Shown here: positions 1 to 8,507 of the stretch, in pieces | Position numbering within the stretch: position 1 is the first letter of the stretch | Layout of the letters: every line of letters starts with the position of its first letter | From: Dyadobacter subterraneus | GTDB lineage: Bacteria; Bacteroidota; Bacteroidia; Cytophagales; Spirosomataceae | DNA length: 64,000 bases | Direction of reading: 5' to 3' | Assembly (NCBI RefSeq): GCF_015221875.1 | Contig: NZ_JACYGY010000001.1 | Span: 2,108,001-2,172,000, forward strand | Translations under genes and position numbers: made by a program | The notes under the pieces: generated by a model | Databases searched by the model: none | The model's input: the letters and a program-made list of their open reading frames with translations, nothing else | What the model was told of the DNA's origin: nothing

Positions 1-68
1 TTCTCTTGTTCTCCCAAAAGGCAGGCGTGAATCAGCTTTGATATAAAACATTGTGTCTGAACTACTGC

Positions 69-791
69 TTACGTTTTGTGATGGTGGTAGAACCGTTTGA
101 TCCGTAGACGCAACATATCATATAATAATGTGAATAATAAAATCATCACTGGAAATAAGAAAGCAGAAAAGTCAACTCGGCGGAACAATAGCGCCCCTGC
201 AAGCGCCCCTAACATAAAAAACAGAATGATGGCAATGCGCAATTTTATCCGGGCTTTTAATTGCATACGCTCCTCTTTTTTCTTCCGCAAGAGTTGCCCC
301 AATTCAATACCCAGATCCGTGAATGTACCTGTCAGATGTGTTGTCCTTACCACTGAGCCGGATACCATAGAAACCAGCGAGTTTTGCATACCCATTGCAA
401 AAAGAAGACTGCCGGCAAAAAATTCCTTTGCTATGAGCTCACCATGATATCGATGTCCCAACAATGCCACGATTAATAAAATGAGGATCTCAATAAAAAT
501 GGCAATTACATAAGAATATTGCTGATTACGACCTATGCTGGAAACAATTAAACTGGAGATAAAGGCTCCTGCAAGAAAAAGAGACATCCATAGGGCAACG
601 ATCCTGGCAGTAGTCCAGTCCTGAAATGCGATGCGTTCTGCAAACAATGCCGCATGACCCGTAACATTAGTGGTCAATACAGCGAAGCCTAAAAATCCTG
701 CTGCGTTGACAAATCCGGCAGTAATGCCAAGTAAAGAGGCCAGCTTTACATTGTGCGCATAAGTTCTTTTAGTGCCCAGGTGCCTTAGCAT
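69..791 (-). CDS. YoaK family (DUF1275) membrane protein
   Basis: A protein of about 240 residues with around six hydrophobic segments. It opens with MLRHLGTKRTYAHNVKLASL and continues with GxxAGxVNAxGF, the usual N-terminus of the DUF1275/YoaK family, then has the conserved GMQNSLVS and TTHLTGTFTDLG segments. An upstream in-frame start would add 33 residues that do not fit the family, so the ATG at 791 was chosen. The tail is basic (RLRIKRFYHHHK). The family is a set of inner-membrane proteins of unknown transport or regulatory role. The gene stands alone, with no partner in the same direction on its 5' side. Confidence 0.85.
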   Translation of the reverse strand: MLRHLGTKRTYAHNVKLASLLGITAGFVNAAGFLGFAVLTTNVTGHAALFAERIAFQDWTTARIVALWMSLFLAGAFISSLIVSSIGRNQQYSYVIAIFIEILILLIVALLGHRYHGELIAKEFFAGSLLFAMGMQNSLVSMVSGSVVRTTHLTGTFTDLGIELGQLLRKKKEERMQLKARIKLRIAIILFFMLGALAGALLFRRVDFSAFLFPVMILLFTLLYDMLRLRIKRFYHHHKT

Positions 792-1281
792 ACTTAGTGG
801 ATTGGTAGATAAAACAAAGATACATATCTGTTGATTAATCAGTTGTCGCTTTAAAGTTTTAAGCATTGACTTAAAACAGTTCAGTGCCAATCATGCTTCG
901 TAAATTATGGCCAGCAAACAAGCTCGGTTCAGTCGCACTACTAACGTGCTAATAGTGAAAAGGAGCCATATCCAAAGCGCTGAAAAATACAAAGACCTTA
1001 ACTAGGCAACAAGATCAGACAAAAATATCATCGATTTTAAGGGAGGAGCGCTTAATATTATACCAGCTGATAACCGACTGATCTCTGCCCTGCTGAATCC
1101 GGAAACTGACTATTTTCGGAATTTTTTAAAAGCTGCTTCCGGGTCTACTTGGTTGCAACGAAGATAATTCACTTTGTTTTTTGATAAAAACAGCAACTCA
1201 TATCAGTATATGAGATCTGATAGCATTTGCGAATTGCTATCTTTGCATTTAGATAATCAAAACATATACCCTTCTGCTAAA
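792..1281. other. Gene-poor stretch with a coding-like patch
   Basis: No complete gene was recognised. On the plus strand, 1006-1167 is open for 53 codons and reads like real protein (it includes GGALNIIPADNRLISALLNP and ends FLKAASGSTWLQRR), but it has no start codon and a stop just upstream. It may be the 3' end of a lost gene. No family was recognised. Confidence 0.3.
1238..1245 (+). promoter_or_regulatory. -7 promoter box (TATCTTTG)
   Basis: TATCTTTG matches the Bacteroidota sigma factor -7 consensus TAnnTTTG exactly. It lies 36 nt before the ATG at 1282 and so favours that start over earlier in-frame starts at 1174 (TTG) and 1210. No clear TTTG -33 box was seen at the right spacing. Confidence 0.45.
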
Positions 1282-1488
1282 ATGAAAACCGATATCCAAA
1301 ATGTATCCGTGATTAATGATCTGCTTTTGATCTACAAATCAGAAATTGAATTGACGACAATGAAGCCCCTGACAAAAAAAATGTATACGGAGCATGCGCA
1401 AAATTTTGTTCGCTGGATATCAGGTGATTTTGTTCCTGGTAGCAGACTTAAAACAGGCCACTCGGCTGAAGTGAATAACCAAGACTAA
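1282..1488 (+). CDS. Small hypothetical protein
   Basis: A 68-residue open frame starting MKTDIQNVSVINDLLLIYKS and containing MKPLTKKMYTEHAQNFVRWI then GDFVPGSRLK. The middle part has a weak resemblance to the helical SAM-like core-binding region of tyrosine recombinases (T-x-K-x-Y-x-x-H-x-x-x-F-x-x-W), but it is far too short to be a recombinase. It could be a free-standing small protein or the remnant of one. A -7 box 36 nt upstream supports expression from this ATG. No function is assigned. Confidence 0.45.
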   Translation: MKTDIQNVSVINDLLLIYKSEIELTTMKPLTKKMYTEHAQNFVRWISGDFVPGSRLKTGHSAEVNNQD

Positions 1489-2340
1489 ATAGTTCATTTG
1501 CTAAATTATGAAACTCAGCAGTTTCTGGATCATCGTGTGTATCTTAGGATACAAACCCCCATCATTTTAACGCCATTTGAATGTCAATGGGCATGCCGGC
1601 ATCTTACGAACATTATCAATTTGAAAATGTCGGCATTGGAATGCGTTCATGTAGAGGGTTTTGAATTTTAATGAAATTTGTAATGAATTTTGCGTTTGAG
1701 AATCGTGGAAGATATCCAATACTGCAACATTTTTTCCATGCCAACGGTTGGTATATGGTAAAGACAATCATCTGGCCCTACATAGGACACATGCAGATTT
1801 TCCAAACTTCCGGTCTGACAAAAATTATGACATCTGAGCATGAAGGAGTTAAAATCAACTTCTTCGGTTTCGAAAACTAAATCACGAAACTGATCCAATA
1901 TAAAAATATAAAACATGTTTCCTTGGTAACTCCGAAGCCTATCTTAAAAGCGACGAAGTATAATTTAAACAGTGATGGGTTTTTCACTAGCAATTTAACA
2001 TAAAAAGATATCTGATTCAGCCGCTAAAAAACTTATTTCAAGAAATAGTTTGATTAGGCTTTATAAACTGATATTTCGGACATCCAGCATGAGTAAGCAG
2101 GTTAAGTTTGCTATTGGAAGAGCGTGAGGATCCTGTGTAATACAAAGGGTAGGGGAATTAATAAATTATAAAATGGATCCAGTATCCACTTCAACGAGGA
2201 GCGGAACATCAAAACCTGTATCTAGCGGTTGTGAAGTGCGCCTTATTGGAAAGCGTGAATCTGGCAGTAGGTGCTAGGAGAGGGGTTTAATTTGCTGAAT
2301 GTTAAGAATATATAACTTTATTTTCCGGTATTCAATAAGT
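1489..2340. other. Gene-poor region, possible group II intron remnant
   Basis: No convincing gene in about 850 bp. Short open frames on both strands at 1567-1916 overlap each other and resemble nothing known. At about 2172-2290 (plus strand) a patch that contains GTGCGCC and, further on, GTGAATCTGGCAGTAGGTGC and GGAGAGGGG recalls domain I sequence of bacterial group II introns, but this is from memory of such sequences, there is no reverse transcriptase frame nearby, and domain V was not found. Treat as a weak lead only. Confidence 0.25.
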
Positions 2341-2391
2341 AAAGGCGAATTAAGCGAGCCGAAAAAACTCTGCTTTGCTTTATTCGCCTTT
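2341..2391 (-). terminator. Hairpin downstream of the monooxygenase gene
   Basis: Arms 2341-2355 and 2377-2391 pair at 14 of 15 positions (AAAGGCGAAT core) around a 21-nt loop. It sits 8 nt past the stop codon of the minus-strand gene at 2399, so it most likely ends the 3448-2399 transcript. The T tract after it is weak. Confidence 0.6.
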
Positions 2392-2398
2392 GCCCTAA

Positions 2399-2707
2399 TC
2401 ATTCTTCAGAGAAAATCTCGTTTGCAATTTCAACCTCTCTTTTTTCCAGAAGCGGAACAATTTGCTTGATTACAACCTGCTGAAAATGTGCAGAACTTTT
2501 ATGAGTTTCCAGCGCGTTTTCGTCGCTATACCCCTCGTATAAGACCAAAATATTTGGATCAGCAAGACTCTGATGGATTTTATAGAACAAATTTCCTTCC
2601 TCACTGGTGCTTTTCTCGATCAGTTCGGGAAGAAGGCTTAGTACCGATTGTAACTGACCTTGTTGAACCTGCCATTTGGCAAATGTATAAACAGCTTTCT
2701 TTTTCAT
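2399..2707 (-). CDS. Putative quinol monooxygenase (ABM family)
   Basis: 102 residues with the dimeric ferredoxin-like alpha+beta pattern of antibiotic biosynthesis monooxygenase domains: strand YTFAKWQVQQGQ, helix with LLPELIEKSTSEEGNLFYKI, strand NILVLYEGYSDENALETHKS, and the closing SAHFQQVV helix. The ENALETHKSSAHF segment is the usual family signature. Members oxidise quinol-like aromatics without cofactor or act as small stress proteins. It follows the DJ-1/PfpI gene on the same strand with a 66-nt gap, so the two are probably co-transcribed as a reactive-species or electrophile response unit. This role is inferred. Confidence 0.8.
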   Translation of the reverse strand: MKKKAVYTFAKWQVQQGQLQSVLSLLPELIEKSTSEEGNLFYKIHQSLADPNILVLYEGYSDENALETHKSSAHFQQVVIKQIVPLLEKREVEIANEIFSEE

Positions 2708-2773
2708 TTTTAAAATAGTAAATCTTTAATAAATATTAGCATCAGTCCCGGGGTACTTTCCGGGATTAGACAA

Positions 2774-3448
2774 TTATTCAGCGTCAAGAAGGACAACGAT
2801 CTTTTCGCCTACACCTTTTGCCGATGCCGGGTTCTGTCCGGTTACAATTTTTCCGTCAGCTAAACTGTTTTCAGACCAAGGCTCGGCCGCATGAAAAATG
2901 GCTCCTTGTTGTGATAAGGCGGTTTGAAGATCAAAAGGCACGTCCGCTCTGGCATAGTTATCCTCTTCTTCGGTGGTAAATGATGCAATGTTTTTGCCAT
3001 CAATTAAATAGGAGCCATCGCTTAATTTCACATTTAAAAGCGAAACCGGTCCGTGACAAACTGCACCAACTACCGCGCCGCGTTCGTAGGTTTGGGCAAT
3101 CACTTTTTTCAGCAAGGGATTTTCTGGCATATCGACCATAGGCGCCAGTCCTCCGGGTATAAAAATCGCATCATATGAGCTGACGTCAACGGATTCGAGT
3201 TTTTTGGCCTTCTGCATATCTTCCCAGCCTTTTCCGGTTAAAAACTTCAAATTGTCGGGATCGCCGGCAAGGTTCAGCGCGTCAAGGTACGGCGTCTCGC
3301 CGGATAAACTGGCAAAATCCACCTGGTAGTTCGCTTTTTCAAATTCTGCATAGGGATGCGCTACTTCGGGCAAAAATGTTCCTGTTCTTCTCTTAAAAGG
3401 TCCGATCGCGTTAGCGTTGGAAACGATGATTAAGATTTTCTTTTCCAT
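2774..3448 (-). CDS. DJ-1/PfpI family type 1 glutamine amidotransferase domain protein
   Basis: 224 residues. The nucleophile elbow is AVCHGP with Cys131 followed by His132, and Glu28 in TFLPEVAHP sits where the family has its Glu partner. FIPGGLAPM near residue 97 is the conserved glycine turn. Length and layout match the Hsp31-like branch (glyoxalase III or deglycase, or chaperone) rather than short PfpI proteases. It is the first gene of a probable two-gene unit with the ABM protein at 2399. A terminator-like palindrome that also looks like a Crp site lies 108 nt upstream, after the Crp-type regulator gene. Confidence 0.87.
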   Translation of the reverse strand: MEKKILIIVSNANAIGPFKRRTGTFLPEVAHPYAEFEKANYQVDFASLSGETPYLDALNLAGDPDNLKFLTGKGWEDMQKAKKLESVDVSSYDAIFIPGGLAPMVDMPENPLLKKVIAQTYERGAVVGAVCHGPVSLLNVKLSDGSYLIDGKNIASFTTEEEDNYARADVPFDLQTALSQQGAIFHAAEPWSENSLADGKIVTGQNPASAKGVGEKIVVLLDAE

Positions 3449-3555
3449 GATTTCTACAGTTTTAGAAGTTAGAAAATGTTCTTTGTTTGACTAATTATTG
3501 TAAGTCAAAATTACCACCGTAAGGCGCCTGAAAGGAAGGAGCGTAGTCACAAAAA

Positions 3556-3577
3556 AAGTGTGATCAGAATCACACTT
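3556..3577 (-). terminator. Terminator hairpin that matches a Crp-type operator
   Basis: A perfect palindrome with 9-bp arms and a 4-nt loop (core TGTGATCAGAATCACA), followed on the minus strand by seven T. It lies 22 nt after the stop codon of the Crp-type gene at 3600, which makes an intrinsic terminator the simplest reading. The same bases fit the E. coli CRP consensus TGTGA-N6-TCACA, and the site also lies in front of the PfpI gene, so a regulatory role is possible. Confidence 0.65.
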
Positions 3578-3599
3578 GGAAGTTGAATTAGAAATTTCG

Positions 3600-4163
3600 T
3601 TATTTCGAATACAGCCGGCTGAGTGTTTCGCGGCTTACGCCAAGATATTCAGCAATCACTTTTTTAGGGAGCCGCTGCAACAGCGTCGGGTAAAGTTTTG
3701 AGAAAGCCTCATAGCGCTGCTGGGGGGTGCTGGATAGCAGCAATTTGATTCTCTGCTGCTGGGCAACGTAGCCATTGGTAAGTTTTACGCGGAAAAAATG
3801 CTCCATCTGATGAAGCTCGGAAGCTAGTTGTTCCCTGACCTCAAGGGTGGAAAACAGAACCTCTCCTTCTTCAACGCACTGAATATGCATGGTGGCCTGC
3901 TGTTTTTTGAAAAAGGCCTGATAGTCTGACATCCACCAATCCGTTTGGGCAAATTGTACGATGAATTCCTTACCCTGTGCATCCACATAAAAAACCTTAT
4001 AGATGCCTGACAATACCAGAAATTCATACTTCACCTCATCACCTTCGTTGATCAGGTACTGGTTTTTTCGGACACGCTTCATGGCAAAAAAAGGTTTGAT
4101 GTATTCAAACTGCTGATCGCTGATCTGGGCAATTTGCTCGATATGTTTCCGTAATCTTTCCAT
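3600..4163 (-). CDS. Crp/Fnr family transcriptional regulator
   Basis: 187 residues from the ATG at 4163 (MERLRKHIEQIAQISDQQF); a longer frame to 4214 adds residues not typical of the family. The cyclic-nucleotide-binding-like beta roll includes KNQYLINEGDEVKYEFLVLS and FIVQFAQTDWWMSDYQAFF. The C-terminal helix-turn-helix is VIAEYLGVSRETLSRL. Its recognition helix keeps the R-E-x-x-x-R pattern that in E. coli CRP reads TGTGA. Members of this Bacteroidota group usually act as free-standing regulators of nearby stress genes; here the PfpI-ABM pair follows on the same strand. Confidence 0.88.
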   Translation of the reverse strand: MERLRKHIEQIAQISDQQFEYIKPFFAMKRVRKNQYLINEGDEVKYEFLVLSGIYKVFYVDAQGKEFIVQFAQTDWWMSDYQAFFKKQQATMHIQCVEEGEVLFSTLEVREQLASELHQMEHFFRVKLTNGYVAQQQRIKLLLSSTPQQRYEAFSKLYPTLLQRLPKKVIAEYLGVSRETLSRLYSK

Positions 4164-4757
4164 CAGGTAATAGTTGTGTTCAAATTTTTCCAGATTTAAT
4201 CTGGCCGTTAGCAAGATAGATTGCCTGCGTTAGAATAATCATAGCAGCTTCCGGTGAGACTACGGATATTATTCAATGGTCTGAGACGATTTGCTTAGTT
4301 TACCATGTAGCTGAATCTTTAAAAATTTTGGGTAGGAGTGTATAAAAAATCCGCTATGTTGATTGTATTCCTTCCAATTCTAGATCTGCAAAGTAATGAA
4401 TTCTTCTTATACTCTATACTTACAAAGATGCCCGATTTGTCATTTGCTTAAAGATCACATCATGGATTTCGGGCAGCTTTCATCTTGAATGTAAAGTGTA
4501 GCAAGATAGACCATATGCAACCGGGCACCGGCCGAGTAGTACCCATATTACATAATAATTTCCTTATCTGTGGTATTTCATAATTTCCTTATCTGTGGTA
4601 TTTCATCGCGTAAAATATTCAGCGCAGGTTTCCCCATTTTCACTTTCGTTTTGGGATATAAATGCATACATCATCTGTATCATTAGTATCAGCCAAATTG
4701 ATGTGATTCAGGTTCTATCATGATCAACATTAGTTTGTCCTGCAATAACTAGCTTTA
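4164..4757. other. Intergenic region with a short tandem duplication
   Basis: No gene was seen in about 590 bp. The stretch separates the Crp-type regulator (which runs away from it) from the 3' end of the AraC gene. Apart from the 25-bp duplication at 4555-4604 nothing stands out. Confidence 0.6.
4555..4604. repeat. Perfect tandem duplication, 2 x 25 bp
   Basis: The 25-bp unit beginning ATAATTTCCTTATCTG and ending TGGTATTTC occurs twice back to back with no mismatch. Such exact doublets suggest a recent slippage event in non-coding DNA. Confidence 0.9.
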
Positions 4758-5672
4758 TTAGTTGAATGATTGTCTGTATTCCAGCGGTGTTTTACTTGTC
4801 TTGCTTTTAAATAGATTGCTGAACGACTGCGGATATTCAAACCCTAACCGGTAAGCGATTTCACTAACTGAAAGCTTGGTACTGGTTAAGATGTCTTTTG
4901 CATGGTCAATTAACTTGTCGTGGATGTACTGCTGGGCGGTTCGCCCGGTAAGCTGCTTTAAACAATCGCTTAAATATTTTGGCGACAGGTTCATTTGTGA
5001 AGCAAGGGAATTCACCATGGGCAAACCCTTTTCGGATGTGTTTTCAAAACGTTCGATCAATATTTTTTCAATTTTATCAAGAAACTCGCTGTTTTTGGGC
5101 TTTCGTGTAATGAACTGGCGGTTATAATAGCGGTTGCAGTAGGTGAGCAGCAAATCAATGTTTGAAATTACTACGTCCTGGCTAAAATTGTCGATCGGCA
5201 GGTTATACTCTTTTTCAATCTGCTCAAATATTCGCCGGATCGACTCTTCTTCCTCTTCTGAAAGTATCAGGGCTTCGTTTACTGCATACTCAAAAAAGCC
5301 ATAATTTTTTATTTTTTGACCTAAGGGATGTGCTCTTAAAAAATCCGGGTGGATGTTTAGCAACCAACCTGATTTTGCCAAAACTTCACCTTCATCTAAA
5401 ATATTCACTTGTCTCGGTGCAAAAAACGACATAACACCCTCATCAAAGTCATAGCTGGTTTGCCCGTATTGTAGCTTTCCCGGACAATCAATTTTCAAAA
5501 CAATTTGGTAGTAATTAAAAAATAACCGCACCCTTCGGCCATTGATAATTTGAGCGATATCTTCAAATTTTACAATACTGAATAATGGATGTTTGGGCTT
5601 TCCAAGTCCAAGTAGCTGATTGCTTTGGGCGATGGATTTTACCTCGATCGTTTGTAGGTTATCTTTTGCCAT
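4758..5672 (-). CDS. AraC family transcriptional regulator
   Basis: 304 residues with an N-terminal cupin-like sensing region (LQYGQTSYDFDEGVMSFFAPRQV) and a C-terminal double helix-turn-helix: MVNSLASQMNLSPKYLSDCL for the first motif and SVSEIAYRLGFEYPQSFSNL for the second, closing with KTPLEYR. It starts 16 nt after the SDR gene, so the pair forms one unit in which the regulator probably controls the oxidoreductase. The frameshifted AraC gene at 59115-60012 is a paralogue with the same arrangement (for example the FITR-containing linker near residue 140). Confidence 0.9.
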   Translation of the reverse strand: MAKDNLQTIEVKSIAQSNQLLGLGKPKHPLFSIVKFEDIAQIINGRRVRLFFNYYQIVLKIDCPGKLQYGQTSYDFDEGVMSFFAPRQVNILDEGEVLAKSGWLLNIHPDFLRAHPLGQKIKNYGFFEYAVNEALILSEEEEESIRRIFEQIEKEYNLPIDNFSQDVVISNIDLLLTYCNRYYNRQFITRKPKNSEFLDKIEKILIERFENTSEKGLPMVNSLASQMNLSPKYLSDCLKQLTGRTAQQYIHDKLIDHAKDILTSTKLSVSEIAYRLGFEYPQSFSNLFKSKTSKTPLEYRQSFN

Positions 5673-5688
5673 AGTTAAATATACGCCC

Positions 5689-6483
5689 TTATAAATTCAT
5701 TTTCTTTCTTTTGCTACCGGCAAATACCTTTGCAATGACAGCATTGGGTATTAGAGCCCCTATTTTGGTGGCAAATGAATTAAAGCGGCCTGATACATGA
5801 AACGTTTTTTTCTTTTCCCATGCCTGTATCATTTCAAGGGCTACTTGCTCGGATGTTTGCGTATAGGCGCCTTCGGTAAGCGTTTTTCCCCAGGCATTGT
5901 CATTAGCAGGCGTATTCATGAAGTTGGTGGCAGTAAATCCTGGGCTGAATAGCAGCACGTGCACGCCATATGGTTTACATTCTTCGGTTAATGCTTGTGT
6001 AAACGAGCGCACAAAAACTTTTGATGCAGCATAAACAGCCATATAGGGACTTGGGAAAAAAGCGGCCAGAGAAGCCACATTGATGATACTGCCACTTTTG
6101 CTCTTTATCATATCGGGTAAAAAAAGGTGACAAAGAGCCACCAATGAAGCATTGTTCAGTTGAAGCATTGATAGTTCCGATTGCAGGTTATTGCGCACAA
6201 ACTCACCGCTTGAGCCGATACCAGCATTGTTGACTAACATCGTTACGGAAAGATTTCTTTTTTTGCTTTCTTCAAACACCGCGTTGGAACTGTCAGGTCT
6301 GCTCAGGTCTGCTGCAATATATTGTGCGTTAATGCCAAATTTGTCCGTAAGGTGCTTACAGTGTTTTTCCAGTTTGTCACCGCTTCGGGCGATGAGCAGT
6401 AAATTATGTTTTCTTTCTGCAAGTTTGAATGCGAGCGCTTCACCAATTCCACTTGAGGCTCCTGTTATTAATGTTACTTCCAT
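5689..6483 (-). CDS. SDR family NAD(P)-dependent oxidoreductase
   Basis: 264 residues from the ATG at 6483. The Rossmann motif TGASSGIG is at residues 7-14, NNAG at 85-88, catalytic Ser138, and YAASK gives Tyr151 and Lys155, so the active site is complete. PG-FTATNF follows at about 190. A longer frame from a TTG at 6507 adds eight residues, but that TTG lies inside a near-match -7 box (CAACTTTG on the minus strand), so the shorter start is better. Substrate unknown; the DltE/YqjQ-like classical SDR group is the nearest look. First gene of a unit with the AraC regulator. Confidence 0.9.
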   Translation of the reverse strand: MEVTLITGASSGIGEALAFKLAERKHNLLLIARSGDKLEKHCKHLTDKFGINAQYIAADLSRPDSSNAVFEESKKRNLSVTMLVNNAGIGSSGEFVRNNLQSELSMLQLNNASLVALCHLFLPDMIKSKSGSIINVASLAAFFPSPYMAVYAASKVFVRSFTQALTEECKPYGVHVLLFSPGFTATNFMNTPANDNAWGKTLTEGAYTQTSEQVALEMIQAWEKKKTFHVSGRFNSFATKIGALIPNAVIAKVFAGSKRKKMNL

Positions 6484-6744
6484 TTTTTCTTTTAATTTAT
6501 GCAGCAAAGTTGAGATAGTTTATGTACTTAAAAGTGTTCTAAACTCGGTTGGTTGTGTTCAAATGACAGATTGTGCGGTGTAGTCCTGTTATATCAACAC
6601 TTATCTTCGGTTTGCAGCAAAATTTTTATGCACCCGGGCCGTCAATTAGATTTTTTCCTTCCGGACTTGTTACCCGAGGATTTTAATCGCCAGCGCTCTT
6701 CATATGTCCTTCGATCCCGGTACCATTGACGCATTTACCTCATG

Positions 6745-8493
6745 TCAAAAATCAGTATCAGAAAAACCCAGCTCAATAAAGCTCTGGGTTGACCATCTGA
6801 TTTCCAGCGGATCACCTGCATCTTTTATAGTTTCAAAGCTTACGTCTTTACCTGTTCCATAATTGATCTGGGCAAATGGGTTTTTATCGATGTTCAAAAC
6901 CAAAAGAAGCCTGCTGCCTTTTTGCAGTTGCCTGCTAAAAAGCCTTGACCGGTAAAAAGGAATTGTTTCCAATTTTCCCGGCAAAAGCAGCTTTCTTCTG
7001 CTCATATCCTGCGCATAACTGGCCCTGCCCAGGTAATACGATAGCTGAAAATAGGATCCGTCCGGCGTTATTTCGTATAGCACCAGCCCGACGTCGATGT
7101 CTTTTTTATTGATGACCGCTTTAAGTTCACCCTGTAAAGCGCCGCTCACCGAAACTGCTTTTTCAAAGGGGCGGCTCATAAAGAAAATTCCGTTGCTTCT
7201 GTCGATTTCCTTTTTGATAATTGGGTCCGGATAGTAATCATTATTGGATGATTTTCTTTCACCCAAATCAACTTTTTGGAATATAAAACCTGGCTTCAAT
7301 GGTCTTTTTTGCGTGAGCACAGGCGCTGTGGCCACAGTGCTGTCAAGGTAAAACCTGACTTTTTGGGGCTCCATCTTTTCCAAAGAGGGTGTATGTTTCC
7401 AAATATTAGCGCTCATTACTTCAAAATTGATCTTGTCTTTTAACAATTCAGGTTTCTTTCCGCCTTTTAGAACATAATCCAGCCATTGATAGGTGATCTG
7501 CCGGGTACTGATCAAAGCAAGTGAATCCACTTTGTAACCTCTCAAATCGGCAGTACCGCCACGCTGCGCGCCGAAATGATCATAGGGACCGATGATCAGG
7601 TAATGCTCTGCGGCCGGATTATATTTATAATGCTGCCGAAGATATTCCAAGGCCGAAACCTGCCCGTCGTCGTAGTAACCCGTAATGGTAAGTACCGGTA
7701 TATTTATGTTTTTAAAATCCTTCTTATAAGGCACCATTGACTGCCAGTAAGCATCGTAGTCTGGATGCGACAGCCATTTCTGAAGCCATGGATTGGCCGT
7801 TCCGTCGATACTGTCGATCCTGTTGTAAGCCGCGCCGCTATCCCACCATTTGCCTCTCATCCTGCGCCAGCGGGCATTGTCGCTATTCACAGCATCATCC
7901 GTGTATTTGCTATTGGTCACATAAAACGCCCACTGATAATTTGCCGTCAGAAATACATTGTTTTCCATCGGAAGCCCCAGGCCGGGAATCGCTGCCACAT
8001 AAGGCACAATCGTTTTAAGGGCAGGGTGCAGGTTTTTGGCCGCTGCCCACTGTGCAAAGCCTGAGTAGCTGCCTCCATACATGCCAACCCTGCCATCGCT
8101 CCATGGCTGAGAAGTAATCCAGTCGATCACAGCATTCACATCTTTGGTCTCATGCTCGTAGGGCTCTGGTTTGTCAGGGCTGAGCCGCTTTCCCCGGGCA
8201 TCTGCAACAATACCTATATACCCATGATCGGCCGCGTATTTCGCTTCTGTCAGACTTCTGTTTGTGTTGGAATAAATAAAATAGAAAAGAGCTGCCGGCA
8301 GTTTTTGCTCTGGCCCTTTTTTCCTTACCACCACCGCTGAGAGCGTAATACCATATTTGGTTTTGATCATCACACTGTCCTGGATCAGATAGCTGCTCGT
8401 ATCTGGCAAGTCTGTTTTCTGCTGACCGAAGCCCGCAATGCTGATTAAAAGGCATAGCAGGGCCACACCGAATTTTTTCGATTTCATATTCAT
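6745..8493 (-). CDS. CocE/NonD family hydrolase, secreted
   Basis: 582 residues with a signal peptide (KKFGVALLCLLISIAGFGQQ). The alpha/beta hydrolase part has the nucleophile elbow GGSYSG with Ser142, an acid in GYYDDGQVSA and the histidine in GPYDHFG. The C-terminal third is the jelly-roll domain of X-Pro dipeptidyl-peptidase and cocaine esterase relatives (VSGALQGELKAVINKKDIDVG). Likely a periplasmic acyl or peptidyl ester hydrolase; the substrate cannot be read from sequence. It lies 14 nt after the LytTR regulator gene on the same strand, so it may share that transcript. A decayed copy of residues 374-508 lies at 14120-14516. Confidence 0.9.
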   Translation of the reverse strand: MNMKSKKFGVALLCLLISIAGFGQQKTDLPDTSSYLIQDSVMIKTKYGITLSAVVVRKKGPEQKLPAALFYFIYSNTNRSLTEAKYAADHGYIGIVADARGKRLSPDKPEPYEHETKDVNAVIDWITSQPWSDGRVGMYGGSYSGFAQWAAAKNLHPALKTIVPYVAAIPGLGLPMENNVFLTANYQWAFYVTNSKYTDDAVNSDNARWRRMRGKWWDSGAAYNRIDSIDGTANPWLQKWLSHPDYDAYWQSMVPYKKDFKNINIPVLTITGYYDDGQVSALEYLRQHYKYNPAAEHYLIIGPYDHFGAQRGGTADLRGYKVDSLALISTRQITYQWLDYVLKGGKKPELLKDKINFEVMSANIWKHTPSLEKMEPQKVRFYLDSTVATAPVLTQKRPLKPGFIFQKVDLGERKSSNNDYYPDPIIKKEIDRSNGIFFMSRPFEKAVSVSGALQGELKAVINKKDIDVGLVLYEITPDGSYFQLSYYLGRASYAQDMSRRKLLLPGKLETIPFYRSRLFSRQLQKGSRLLLVLNIDKNPFAQINYGTGKDVSFETIKDAGDPLEIRWSTQSFIELGFSDTDF

Positions 8494-8507
8494 CAGTAAG
8501 TTTTGTT

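Noticed and set aside
1668-1916. Overlapping open frames on both strands around 1567-1916
   Set aside because: They resemble no family, overlap in several phases, and have odd composition; not reported as genes.
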